NCBI GenBank assembly: GCA_020024255.1
Contig: JAHHTX010000001.1
Span: forward strand, 1 to 64,000
From: Anaerotignum sp.
GTDB taxonomy: Bacteria > Bacillota > Clostridia > Lachnospirales > Anaerotignaceae
Direction of reading: 5' to 3'
Length of the DNA stretch: 64,000 bases
Part shown: in pieces, positions 19,201 to 26,714 of the stretch
How the letters are laid out: every line of letters starts with the position of its first letter
Numbering within the stretch: position 1 is the stretch's first letter
Program-made: the position numbers and the translations under genes
The notes under the pieces: generated by a model
What the model saw: the letters and a program-made list of their open reading frames with translations, nothing else
Database searches by the model: none
What the model was told of the DNA's origin: nothing

Positions 19201-19624
19201 GTCGGTTATGTTGGCAGAAGGCAGCTTTGCAGAAGATGATGTGATTACGCTGACACCGCTTTCCGAAAAAGAAGCAGGCGTGACAGAAGGTGGTACATAT
19301 GCCGAAGGCTGGAAGGTCAAATTGCCTGATGATGGCAAGAAAGAGCATTTGATTCGTTACTGTGTACCGGAAGGAAAAGGCAGAGTACACTTGTATCAAC
19401 TGACTGAGCAAGGTGCAAAGAAGCTGTCTGTGGACAGAGATGGTCAATACTTATGCTTCCCCATGAAGGGAAATGAATTTACCATTTACAGCACACGCAG
19501 TTCTAACGCAGGTATTGCACTTCTGATTAGCTGTGGTATTGCGGCTGTAGTTGTGATTTGCATACATAAAAAACGCAAAAAAATTAAGAAATTTGTAGGT
19601 GAAAGTCAAGAGGATAAGGTGTAA
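16235..19624 (+). CDS. Large GLUG-repeat surface protein with central coiled coil
   Basis: Protein of 1129 residues, function unknown. A Sec signal peptide (hydrophobic to residue 29, cut near ALA-SD) is followed by GLUG-type repeats (GGIVGNNSG, GGIVGINEE, GGIAGQNLG and so on) at about 135-300 and again at 727-840, ten in all. Between them, about 310-710, is a long helical region resembling tethers and coiled coils, broken by a Pro/Gly/Asn-rich linker near 485-520. One C-terminal membrane helix (about 1085-1110) and a Lys-rich tail anchor it. The N-terminal repeats probably start after a beta-helix-like cap. Start ATG has GGGGG ahead and lies inside the end of the MMPL gene. Confidence 0.8.
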   Translation: MNQTRYKRWIAFFLTVLIAVSVPFTPQALASDGGNVISISSEKDWADFIKNCKLDSWSQGKSVVLNTDLNLNGKFRPVPIFCGSFDGNGHSIHIGTYRSSASDMGVFRYLTAGAEVKNLQVTGTWAVSGSKDAVGGIVGNNSGTVSASTFKGVVEGRNNIGGIVGINEETGIIADCTVLGKIEGEHYAGGIAGQNLGRILRSRNESSVNTEGENVKTSLDEIDVSKINSTENVSAYTDIGGITGFSSGLLEDCENIGTIGYPRIGYNVGGIAGRQSGQIRKCENKGKVYGRKDIGGIVGQMEPYLTLKFGKDDLERLLDAFTGLQKLMDGLLDDTQDTGNAFSARMQNISALTNDARGNADYLIKHTQDYVEESLLIVNDMAERADGFIYDMNRAMQQGDVLSEEIQDVFSQMHRLTDKMQDAAESGEKIFAHTKESIDILEPAMDSYLDILGNVKNSAIGVVQKAKKVLESLKNAAGSIPKPELPKPPQKPPVDGGDGAEGNSNGGNGGNLPHLPTVPDTEKQNVQAAVQELKNALSSLNNAINSWQSKGGELRDSMKDAKKEVEKALNSGSDMAEELGASLSHLDDAISEMEDVEQKAADITGRLQDAVESFQAGGTPQFPVPGAKFRENSDELLDRTGEILDEVDGLVDDMDEKGDILIEDLRAMNRQMGTIIDIMHDIYKAVLDEDNSDERYEDVSEAENTSPEGVVEQCRNYGIVEGDVDVGGISGVIGVEYDFDPEDDLEKKGKRSLDVHYQTKAILRSSINHGAVTGKKDYIGGIVGYMKMGSLSQCEAYGKVISQNGDYVGGIAGQSDSVIRKSAAKVILEGGKYIGGIAGQGNDILKCGAMVDIAKADEGIGTIAGNAEGEFSDNYFVECEWGGIDDISYAGKAEPMAYEDFIQLEGLPERFRSFYLTFIADGKILADLAYPYGAEVSSQEIPKIPLKKGCSGKWEDLPKTVTFDRILEAVYTQNNSSIASKEKCDDGVKSVMLAEGSFAEDDVITLTPLSEKEAGVTEGGTYAEGWKVKLPDDGKKEHLIRYCVPEGKGRVHLYQLTEQGAKKLSVDRDGQYLCFPMKGNEFTIYSTRSSNAGIALLISCGIAAVVVICIHKKRKKIKKFVGESQEDKV

Positions 19625-19625
19625 A

Positions 19626-19663
19626 ATAAAGCTGTATGGTACAGGTGTACCATACAGCTTTAT
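19626..19663. terminator. Perfect 17-bp hairpin after the surface-protein gene
   Basis: ATAAAGCTGTATGGTAC at 19626-19642 pairs perfectly with 19647-19663 around a four-base loop. The flank has no long T run, but the stem starts two bases after the stop codon and probably ends transcription on either strand. Confidence 0.75.
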
Positions 19664-19719
19664 ACATGAAGTGAAAATACAGCAGAATTTTTTTGATTTT
19701 GCAGAATAGGGGGAGAAAT

Positions 19720-21342
19720 ATGAAAAAGAAAATCTTTTTGGTGGCGGCTGTGGTATGTATGCTGTGCAGCCAGACAGTATGGGGAGCAGAGTTTTCCGAT
19801 GTGCCTGCCAATCACTGGGCATATCAGGAAGTTAAAAAAGCAAGTGAAATTGGTTTTATCAGCGGTGTAGAACAAGGGCGTTTTGGACTTGGACAGACTG
19901 TGACAAGAGGGCAGTTTGTTTCCATGATGTGCCGTATGTTCGGTTGGGAAAAGGCCGCAAGTGAAAGTGGGTCTTTTTCGGATAATCAGGATAAAAATGC
20001 TTGGTATTTTCAGAGCATTGAAACAGCAGTAAAGCACAAAGCAGTGGACGCAGGAGGAGAGTTTAGACCCAATGATCCCATTACCCGTGAGGAAATGGCG
20101 GTGATGCTGGTGAAGGGCTTGGGTTATGACAGCCTTGCAGAAGATGCGGAAAAAGACAACCGTTTTACTGATGTATCTGCCAATAAAGGATATATTAACC
20201 TTGCCTATGATTTTGGCATTGTCAGTGGAAAAGGTGAAGGACAGTTTTTGCCACAGGGAACAGCGACAAGAGAAGAAGCGGCAGCCATGATGATACGCTG
20301 TTTTGACAAGATGCACGGTGATACAAATTTTGTACATGGATTTTATGCTTTTTCTTCCTACGGGCAGAAAGATGTTGCAAAGGAAATGGATGCGGTATCC
20401 TTTGGTTGGAGCCGCATGGAATATCGGGACGGCGAAGGCGTTGTGGTGAATACATTATCTGATAATGGCAATGAATGGACAGTACCAGAAGGCTATGAGC
20501 AGATTGTTAATGAATTGCAGGCAAATGGCGTACAGACCAACCTCAATGTATTCCTTTCTGACATAGCCACAGCAGAGAAAATACTGGGAAATGCGGAAAA
20601 CAGAACAGCGGCGGTTAATGGTATTTTGGAAGAAGTTACGGTGCCCTATAAGAAATTGGGCAAAAATCCTTACATGGGTGTGACCATTGATTTTGAGGGA
20701 CTCAGAGGAAGTGCCATGAAACAGAATTTTACGGCATTCCTTGGTGAACTGGACGGAAAACTGGAGGCAAAAGGGAAAAAACTCTATGTGGCGGTGCATC
20801 CTGCAACAAAAGACGGCATATATTACGACGGATATGATTTTAAGGCCATTGGGGAATTGGCAGATAAGGTCATTTTAATGGCATATGATTATGAAGCAAA
20901 GGGTGTTTCCAAAGAGGTACAGGACAGCGGCTTTACCACAACACCTGTAACACCTTTTCCCGAAGTTTATCATGGGCTAAAAGTAATTGGAGATAAAAAC
21001 ACTGGGATTGCCGATAAAAATAAAATTGTTTTGGGGATAAGTCCTTCTGCCAATGTGGAGTGGGATGTGAAAAATGGTGCTATTGTCAATGAAAAAGGAA
21101 TTCAAAATAATTACCAAACCATTCAAACTTATATACAAAATGGGGCAAAAGCAGGATATTCCGAAAAGTATAAAAATCCTTATTTAGAAGTGCAAGATGG
21201 TGATACCAAAAAGATTATCTGGTATGAAGACAGCAGAAGCATTGCGGATAAGAAGGCATTGATGCAGATGATGGGCGTGAAGGGGATTTCCTTATGGAGA
21301 TTGGGATTAATTCCTGAGGAGATTTTGAACGAGGTACAATAA
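19720..21342 (+). CDS. SLH-domain glycoside hydrolase family 18-type protein
   Basis: Secreted protein of 540 residues: signal peptide (cut after VWGA, residue 22), three SLH repeats at about 23-85, 87-140 and 150-210 that would tether it to secondary wall polymer, then a GH18-type barrel. The catalytic strand is GVTIDFEGLRG, with the likely acid Glu326 and Asp324; VILMAYDYEA and the C-terminal KGISLWRLG also fit the fold. GH18 members with SLH modules act on peptidoglycan or chitin-like glycans; the substrate here is not determined. The ATG at 19720 follows AGGGGGAG. It has its own terminator, so it is probably a single-gene unit. Confidence 0.85.
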   Translation: MKKKIFLVAAVVCMLCSQTVWGAEFSDVPANHWAYQEVKKASEIGFISGVEQGRFGLGQTVTRGQFVSMMCRMFGWEKAASESGSFSDNQDKNAWYFQSIETAVKHKAVDAGGEFRPNDPITREEMAVMLVKGLGYDSLAEDAEKDNRFTDVSANKGYINLAYDFGIVSGKGEGQFLPQGTATREEAAAMMIRCFDKMHGDTNFVHGFYAFSSYGQKDVAKEMDAVSFGWSRMEYRDGEGVVVNTLSDNGNEWTVPEGYEQIVNELQANGVQTNLNVFLSDIATAEKILGNAENRTAAVNGILEEVTVPYKKLGKNPYMGVTIDFEGLRGSAMKQNFTAFLGELDGKLEAKGKKLYVAVHPATKDGIYYDGYDFKAIGELADKVILMAYDYEAKGVSKEVQDSGFTTTPVTPFPEVYHGLKVIGDKNTGIADKNKIVLGISPSANVEWDVKNGAIVNEKGIQNNYQTIQTYIQNGAKAGYSEKYKNPYLEVQDGDTKKIIWYEDSRSIADKKALMQMMGVKGISLWRLGLIPEEILNEVQ

Positions 21343-21350
21343 CGAAGCAG

Positions 21351-21391
21351 AAAAAAGGTATTGTCGTGAATATACGACAATGCCTTTTTTT
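21351..21391 (+). terminator. Intrinsic terminator of the SLH-GH18 gene
   Basis: A 17-base stem (AAAAAAGGTATTGTCGT with its near-perfect complement), a six-base loop and a seven-T tail, starting nine bases after the stop. Confidence 0.93.
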
Positions 21392-22041
21392 AGCGTTTCT
21401 GCCAAAACGCCTTGTCAACACAAATTTGGTATTTGTTTTGATTATATATGTACATTACTGACAACTTTTCAGTATGTTGGAAATTTAGAAAACATAGGTA
21501 AGTTATTTCTATTTTTTTCGTACCAAGGATTTTGTAAAGGAATATTTTTATGTAAAGCCGTTGTTCCAGTACCAACTGTTTGATGAGAAACTGTTCTCCA
21601 TAGTTTATTTTTCACATGGATTTCATTTTTATTCAGTAAGATAATTCAGTGATTTTCAGGTTGGTGAAGGCTTGCCATCTGTTAGCAGATTTGTTGGTAC
21701 ATTTTACTTTCAGAGGAATCATAGCCTCAAGAAAAAAATATCTTTTTTCCTTTTGCCGTTGCCTAAAAGACTGTTACTCAATATTCCTTTTGCTCCTTCC
21801 TGTAAAATCTGTATGTGTAATCCCAATATCATTTCCTGCTGTTCCGTGGAGGGAAAACCAGTCGGCAAGTTGGGTGGAAGAGGAAAAGTCACTTGGAACA
21901 GATAACGGCAGAATCCCACACCATTTAACATGCGTTTTACGCATATTTTCCATAAATTTGGTGGTTAAAATTATCGTTTTCTTTTAGAATCGGAAGTGGC
22001 TAGTATCTATTACTGCAACAATCAAATTGGAGGTAAACATT
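21392..22041. other. 650-base gene-poor leader of the phosphonate operon
   Basis: No convincing gene is seen on either strand. The ORFs present (up to 112 codons, 21649-21987) lack ribosome sites and have the Phe/Leu/Cys-rich make-up of random AT-rich frames. One small perfect hairpin, ATGCGT-TTT-ACGCAT, is at 21930-21944. I looked for cobalamin, TPP and FMN riboswitch cores and did not find them. The phn promoter must lie here, but no strong sigma-A site stands out. The stretch may be scar sequence from insertion of the phn genes. Confidence 0.5.
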
Positions 22042-23124
22042 ATGAAACGAAATAAGGTATTTTCAAAGGTTATGTCTGCCGCTTTGTCTGGTGCGATGCT
22101 ACTGAGTCTGGCAGCCTGTGGCACAGCTACGAATGACGCAGGCGAGGCACAAAGCACAGCGGAAAGTCAGAACAAGAAGGATCCTATTGTGATGGTTTGG
22201 TATCCTAACGAATCCGCAGAGGATTATGCTCCTGCAAGAGAGGAGTTCGGAAAGCTGATTGAACAGGCAACTGGTCGTAAGGTAGAGCAAAAGCTGACTA
22301 CGGACTATGCTATCGCCATTGAATCCATTGCTAATGGAACAGCAAGCATTTGTTTCATGGGAGCACAGGGATATGTGGAGGCTAACCAAAAGTCTGATAA
22401 CGTACAGCCCTTATTCGTCAATTCCGGTGCATCTGGTACGTTGGATGATGCCATCTACTATTCCTTCCTTGCTGTGAATGATGAGGACAAAGAACAGTAC
22501 AAAGATGGCACAGAATACAGCATGGACAACATTGCCCAAAAGAAGATGTCTTTTGTCAGCAACAGCTCTACATCTGGATTTAAAGTTCCAACTTCCACTA
22601 TTATTGATTACTTCTCCGCAATGCCGGAATGGGCAGGACTGAATGTTGATATGCTGCTGGAGGGCGGCAAGGATAAGTTCTTCTCCGAAGTGTTGTTTGG
22701 CGGTTCTCACCAAGGTTCTGCAGTGAACTTGCTGACAGGAAAGGCAGACGTTGCTGCTTTCTGCGATACGGAAATCAATCCATATGCAACCCAGGTTGAA
22801 GGAAAGTTGGGAGAAACCGGCTCAGTTTATCAAATCAAGGATGACGCATCTGCTCCATTTGATAAATTCGCAGGGGAGAAGGTTGCAGTGATTCAATCTA
22901 CTCCGGTTATCAATGGCCCCTTTGCCTACAATACAACAACCTTGAGTGCAGATGAAGTAGCAAAGATTCAGGAATTGTTTACATCAGATGAAACAGCAAA
23001 TAATGATAAACTCTTTGTTTCAAAAGAAAGTGGCAATGTTGGTATGTTCACCAAAACAGATAAAGAGAGATTTGTTCTGGTAGAAGACGATTGGTACAAT
23101 CCAATCCGAAACATGGCAAATTAA
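22042..23124 (+). CDS. phnD: Phosphonate ABC transporter substrate-binding lipoprotein
   Basis: PhnD-type binding lipoprotein of 360 residues. It captures phosphonates outside the membrane and hands them to the PhnE permease. The lipobox LSLAAC places the lipidated Cys at residue 26; a Ser/Gln/Glu-rich linker follows, then a periplasmic-binding fold with VWYPNESAEDYAPAREEFG and ICFMGAQGYVEA segments. The start at 22042 has TTGGAGG ahead; a GTG-like extension from 22027 lies inside that site. It is the first gene of the phn cluster but is separated from phnC by a 165-base gap with a hairpin. Confidence 0.93.
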   Translation: MKRNKVFSKVMSAALSGAMLLSLAACGTATNDAGEAQSTAESQNKKDPIVMVWYPNESAEDYAPAREEFGKLIEQATGRKVEQKLTTDYAIAIESIANGTASICFMGAQGYVEANQKSDNVQPLFVNSGASGTLDDAIYYSFLAVNDEDKEQYKDGTEYSMDNIAQKKMSFVSNSSTSGFKVPTSTIIDYFSAMPEWAGLNVDMLLEGGKDKFFSEVLFGGSHQGSAVNLLTGKADVAAFCDTEINPYATQVEGKLGETGSVYQIKDDASAPFDKFAGEKVAVIQSTPVINGPFAYNTTTLSADEVAKIQELFTSDETANNDKLFVSKESGNVGMFTKTDKERFVLVEDDWYNPIRNMAN

Positions 23125-23174
23125 ACCTATTGAAAATATATAAGGGACGAGAATCGTATTAAAACCATTTATGG

Positions 23175-23204
23175 ATTGTAAACTGTTTTGTTGTGACACT
23201 ATAC
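23175..23204 (+). promoter_or_regulatory. Predicted promoter between phnD and phnC
   Basis: TTGTAA at 23175-23180, an 18-base spacer and TATACT at 23199-23204. Transcripts would begin near 23211, just ahead of the hairpin at 23221. Confidence 0.5.
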
Positions 23205-23220
23205 TTCACAATTAGGTTGG

Positions 23221-23256
23221 AACTGTCGCATGAGGAAAATTATGCGACAGTTTTTT
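23221..23256 (+). terminator. Terminator-like hairpin between phnD and phnC
   Basis: Perfect 11-base stem AACTGTCGCAT with complement at 23242-23252 and a T run. It probably lowers expression of phnC and later genes relative to phnD, as is common after binding-protein genes. Confidence 0.85.
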
Positions 23257-23289
23257 ATATCCTGATATCCCTTGTAGGAAAGGAATCAT

Positions 23290-24066
23290 ATGGCATTATT
23301 AGAATTTAAAAACGTCAACAAGATGTACAATGGTGAGACACGTGCACTGAATGATGTGAACTTTTCTGTAAATCGGGGAGAGTTTGTTTCCATCATTGGT
23401 GCATCTGGAGCCGGAAAGTCAACACTACTTCGCAGTGTCAACCGTCTGATTGATGTGGATACCGGAGAGATTCTGTTCGACGGAAAAGAAATTACCAAGC
23501 TGAACAAAAAAGACCTTCGTTCTGTAAGGACACAGGTTGGAATGATTTTTCAGCATTATAATTTGGTCAATCGCCTAAGTGTACTGGAAAATGTACTGCA
23601 TGGCAGACTGGGACAAAAATCTGTTTTTTCGGGAGCCATCGGAAAATATACCGAAGACGAAAAGCAGGAAGCATTTGAAATTCTGAAACTGTTGGGTTTG
23701 GCAGAACAAGCATATAAACGTTGTGATGAGCTTTCTGGCGGGCAGAAACAGCGTGTCGGCATTGCACGAGCCATCATGCAGCGCCCTAAATTGATTTTAT
23801 GTGATGAGCCGATTGCATCTCTTGACCCCAGTTCAGCTAAAGTCATCATGGATCATCTGAAAGAAATTAACCAGAAAATGCAAATCACCTGTCTGGTTAA
23901 TCTCCATCAGGTAGACGTTGCGAAGAACTATTCTGAACGAATTATCGGTGTAAATGCAGGAAGAATCGTCTATGATGGAAGTCCCGAAAATCTTACACGG
24001 CAGGAAATCCACCGAATCTACGGTTCTAAAACGGGAGATTTGATTACAGACATGGAGGAGAAGTAA
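23290..24066 (+). CDS. phnC: Phosphonate ABC transporter ATP-binding protein
   Basis: ABC ATPase of 258 residues that powers phosphonate uptake. Walker A GASGAGKST is at 37-45, the signature LSGGQKQR near 148, Walker B LILCDEP near 170, and the switch His in NLHQVD near 203. The signature plus CLVNLHQVDVAKNY is typical of PhnC. An AAAGGAA site precedes the ATG at 23290. It is followed two bases later by the first of two permease genes. Confidence 0.96.
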   Translation: MALLEFKNVNKMYNGETRALNDVNFSVNRGEFVSIIGASGAGKSTLLRSVNRLIDVDTGEILFDGKEITKLNKKDLRSVRTQVGMIFQHYNLVNRLSVLENVLHGRLGQKSVFSGAIGKYTEDEKQEAFEILKLLGLAEQAYKRCDELSGGQKQRVGIARAIMQRPKLILCDEPIASLDPSSAKVIMDHLKEINQKMQITCLVNLHQVDVAKNYSERIIGVNAGRIVYDGSPENLTRQEIHRIYGSKTGDLITDMEEK

Positions 24067-24068
24067 GC

Positions 24069-24860
24069 ATGGAAAATCAAAAAGACCTTTTTCGGAAGAA
24101 AAGGAAGAACCAAACCATGATACTGTTGGTGATATTGGCACTGTTTTTCATTTCTTCGTTACTGTCAAACTTTAACCCCGTTGATGGAGTGAAGTCCGTC
24201 CCAAAGGCAGTTGTATGGATGGCATCGAACCTGATTCCAGATGCAAAGGCATTTCAGAGACTTCCAAAAATTGCAAAGCAGTTGTCTGACACCATTTTAC
24301 TGAGTGTGGCAGTGACAGTGATTGCAGGAATATTTGCTTTCGGGTTCAGTTTGTATGGCTCTAGGACGACAAGGACAAATCCCACCGTGAGCAAATGCAT
24401 TCGTATGGTTGCCGCTTTTTTTAGGAATGTCCCCGATGTGGTATGGGCCATGCTGTTTCTGTTTTCCTTTGGGCAGAATATGGTCACAGGTTTTTTGGCT
24501 TTGTTCTTTACCACATTCGGTTTATTGACAAGAGCCTTTATTGAGACCATAGACGAGGTCAGTTCAGACTGTATTGAAACGCTGGAAGCAACAGGTGCAA
24601 CATTCCTGCAAATCGTATTTCAGGGAATCTTTCCGACCTCTATTGAGGGAATCATCACATGGATTCTCTACATGATTGAAACCAACATCCGTTCTTCGAC
24701 GCTGATTGGCATTTTGACAGCCACAGGAATTGGCTATCAATTCGATTTGTACTATAAACGCTTGGAATTTGGGTCGGTGGGACTGGTTGTTATTCTCATT
24801 GTTATCGTTGTCGTCCTAATCGAAACGATTTCTAATCAAATAAGGAGGGCGATTCTGTAA
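24069..24860 (+). CDS. phnE1: Phosphonate ABC transporter permease, first subunit
   Basis: Permease of 263 residues with about six membrane helices. The cytoplasmic EAA loop that contacts PhnC is visible as ETLEATGATFLQIVFQGIFP near residue 175. The N terminus (ENQKDLFRKKRKN) is cytoplasmic. Clostridial phn loci often carry two PhnE genes that form a heterodimeric channel, in contrast to the single PhnE of Escherichia coli. Start ATG at 24069 has GGAGGAG just ahead, in the phnC end. Confidence 0.93.
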   Translation: MENQKDLFRKKRKNQTMILLVILALFFISSLLSNFNPVDGVKSVPKAVVWMASNLIPDAKAFQRLPKIAKQLSDTILLSVAVTVIAGIFAFGFSLYGSRTTRTNPTVSKCIRMVAAFFRNVPDVVWAMLFLFSFGQNMVTGFLALFFTTFGLLTRAFIETIDEVSSDCIETLEATGATFLQIVFQGIFPTSIEGIITWILYMIETNIRSSTLIGILTATGIGYQFDLYYKRLEFGSVGLVVILIVIVVVLIETISNQIRRAIL

Positions 24861-24861
24861 A

Positions 24862-25707
24862 ATGCAAACAAAGACATTACCATGTCCTATCTCTCTTCAG
24901 CAGGACAAAAAGGGACGTATGAAGATTGCAGTCAAGAGCAAAAGTTCCATAGCCATTCGATGGACAATTATCAGCCTTATCATGCTTACAATTCTGGCAT
25001 TTTTCACTTTGGAACGCAAAGAAATTGAAGTTGGAACGGCAATCGTGGACACTTTCCATAACTTTGCAACAGCCTTTTTTCACCCTAAACTCCACTATCT
25101 TACATTTGGGAAAATGCTTTATCAGTTAGCCGTAACATTTTCACTTGGTGCATTGTCTACGATTATCGGTGCATTGATTGCGTTTTTCTGTTCGCTGCTG
25201 TGTGCCGGCAATATTTCAAATCCCAAGGTGGCGACTGTTGTTAAGGCTTTTGTATCCTTTATTCGAGCAGTGCCGACAATATTATGGGTGCTCATTTTTG
25301 CAGTCTCTGCGGGAGTCGGCAGTATCGCTGCCGTCGTTGGATTGACCTTCCACAGTATCAGCTATCTTGTGAAGGCATACGCAGAGTCCATCGAAGAAAT
25401 CGACAATGGCACCATTGAAGCACTGAAAGCCAGCGGAGCCTCTTACTGGCAAATCGTGTTTCAGGCAATTCTGCCTTCCTCAATGAGTTTAATGTTGTCA
25501 TGGACATTTATGCGGTTTGAAATCAATTTTGCCAATGCTGTGGCGATTGGAGCGGCTGCAGGTGCAGGCGGTATTGGATATGATCTGTTCATGTCCGGTA
25601 GTTTTTACTTCGACTTGCAGGAAACGGGATATTTAACTATCGTCATTGTCATTGCGGTTATCCTATTGGAAATGATTTCTACAAAGGTAAAAGAAAGGAT
25701 TAAATGA
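24862..25707 (+). CDS. phnE2: Phosphonate ABC transporter permease, second subunit
   Basis: Second PhnE paralogue, 281 residues as called, with about six helices and the EAA loop EALKASGASYWQIVFQAILP near residue 188. The start is uncertain: ATG at 24862 is 12 bases after AAGGAGGG, while an in-frame ATG at 24919 follows AAAGGGA at closer spacing and would remove 19 residues with no obvious role. The gene overlaps phnG by four bases, so coupling links uptake to the C-P lyase core genes. Confidence 0.92.
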   Translation: MQTKTLPCPISLQQDKKGRMKIAVKSKSSIAIRWTIISLIMLTILAFFTLERKEIEVGTAIVDTFHNFATAFFHPKLHYLTFGKMLYQLAVTFSLGALSTIIGALIAFFCSLLCAGNISNPKVATVVKAFVSFIRAVPTILWVLIFAVSAGVGSIAAVVGLTFHSISYLVKAYAESIEEIDNGTIEALKASGASYWQIVFQAILPSSMSLMLSWTFMRFEINFANAVAIGAAAGAGGIGYDLFMSGSFYFDLQETGYLTIVIVIAVILLEMISTKVKERIK

Positions 25708-26138
25708 TGGAGAAAAGAAGATTGTTTCGCATTATGGTTGGTGCGAAAAAGGAAAAATTACAAGCACTTTCACAACTCGTTCAGGACAGTGGCGATGTGC
25801 TCATCATCAAGGAACCGAGCAAGACACTTACTATGATAAAGATGCGTGAACCTGTCCGAAACAGTTTGTTTTACATCGGTGAAGTCATGGTTACAGAAAC
25901 CATCGTGGAAATGAACAAGGTCAAGGGTATGGCAGTCACGATGGGAGATGATTTTGAGAAAGTATTGGCAATGGCAGTTATCGACTGTGGCTTCAATAAC
26001 CATCTTCCGGTCATGAAAAAAATTGAAGAGGAGCTATTGGCTTTGGAGGCAGAACAGATAGCAAAACATGAGCAGGAAAATGCCATGTACCTCAAGACAA
26101 TGGTAAATTTCAATACAATGTCAGGAGGCGAAGCATAA
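25704..26138 (+). CDS. phnG: C-P lyase subunit PhnG
   Basis: PhnG of 144 residues, near the 150 of Escherichia coli. It belongs to the PhnGHIJ core complex and, with PhnI, PhnH and PhnL, helps attach ATP-derived ribose triphosphate to the phosphonate. The family pattern is seen in PSKTLTMIKMREPVRNSLFYIGEV and KGMAVTMGDDFEKVLAMAVID. The start ATG overlaps the phnE2 stop (ATGA), and its stop shares one base with the phnH start (TAATG), so the gene is tightly coupled on both sides. Confidence 0.94.
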   Translation: MMEKRRLFRIMVGAKKEKLQALSQLVQDSGDVLIIKEPSKTLTMIKMREPVRNSLFYIGEVMVTETIVEMNKVKGMAVTMGDDFEKVLAMAVIDCGFNNHLPVMKKIEEELLALEAEQIAKHEQENAMYLKTMVNFNTMSGGEA

Positions 26139-26710
26139 TGAAAAAAATTCATGATTTTGATATTGTTCATGATGGACAGCATGTATTTCGGTTGATGCTG
26201 AAAGCAATGTCCAATCCGCTGCAAAGGGTAGAACTTGCACCCTATGCGGAGAAACTGTATGGCGATAATAAAGCCTTCCTTACTGTTGCATTCACATTGT
26301 TGGACAATGAAACCACATTTTTTACGTTCGGCAATACTGCCCTGCGGGAGGATATTGTTTCTCTCACACTGTCTTCTGAGGTAGATTGCAGCCATGCAGA
26401 CTTTATTTTCGTGGAACAGGAAGATATGCTCAAAACTGCAATCGAAGAAGCCAAGTGTGGCACACTGGCAGATCCACATAAGTCAGCGACCATTGTGGTC
26501 AAGATACCGCAAAAAAAAGATATCCGTTTGACGATGACCGGCCCCGGTATCGACGGCACGATTTCCATTGATACGAATGCTATGGTGGAAAAAGCAGTCA
26601 CTTGGAGAGGTGAGATGTACTTTGAATACCCCCAAGGTTTGGATTTCCTGTTCGTAGATGATGGGGGGACGTTGTTCACGATTCCTCGTCTAGTCAAAAA
26701 GGAGGGATGA
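26138..26710 (+). CDS. phnH: C-P lyase subunit PhnH
   Basis: PhnH of 190 residues, close to the 194 of Escherichia coli. It is a core C-P lyase subunit with a PLP-transferase-like fold that lost catalytic residues, and acts structurally. The N-terminal HDGQHVFRLMLKAMSNP and C-terminal GMYFEYPQGLDFLFVDD segments match the family. AGGAGG lies 11 bases before its ATG inside phnG. Confidence 0.94.
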   Translation: MKKIHDFDIVHDGQHVFRLMLKAMSNPLQRVELAPYAEKLYGDNKAFLTVAFTLLDNETTFFTFGNTALREDIVSLTLSSEVDCSHADFIFVEQEDMLKTAIEEAKCGTLADPHKSATIVVKIPQKKDIRLTMTGPGIDGTISIDTNAMVEKAVTWRGEMYFEYPQGLDFLFVDDGGTLFTIPRLVKKEG

Positions 26711-26714
26711 GAAA

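Noticed and set aside
21649..21987. 112-codon plus-strand ORF upstream of phnD
   Set aside because: No ribosome site and random-looking hydrophobic sequence; not listed as a gene.
21780..22041. Possible cobalamin, TPP or FMN riboswitch before phnD
   Set aside because: Phrases such as AGTCACTTGG and GGCAGAATCCCAC recall riboswitch pieces, but no complete conserved core was found, and phnD is not a usual target.
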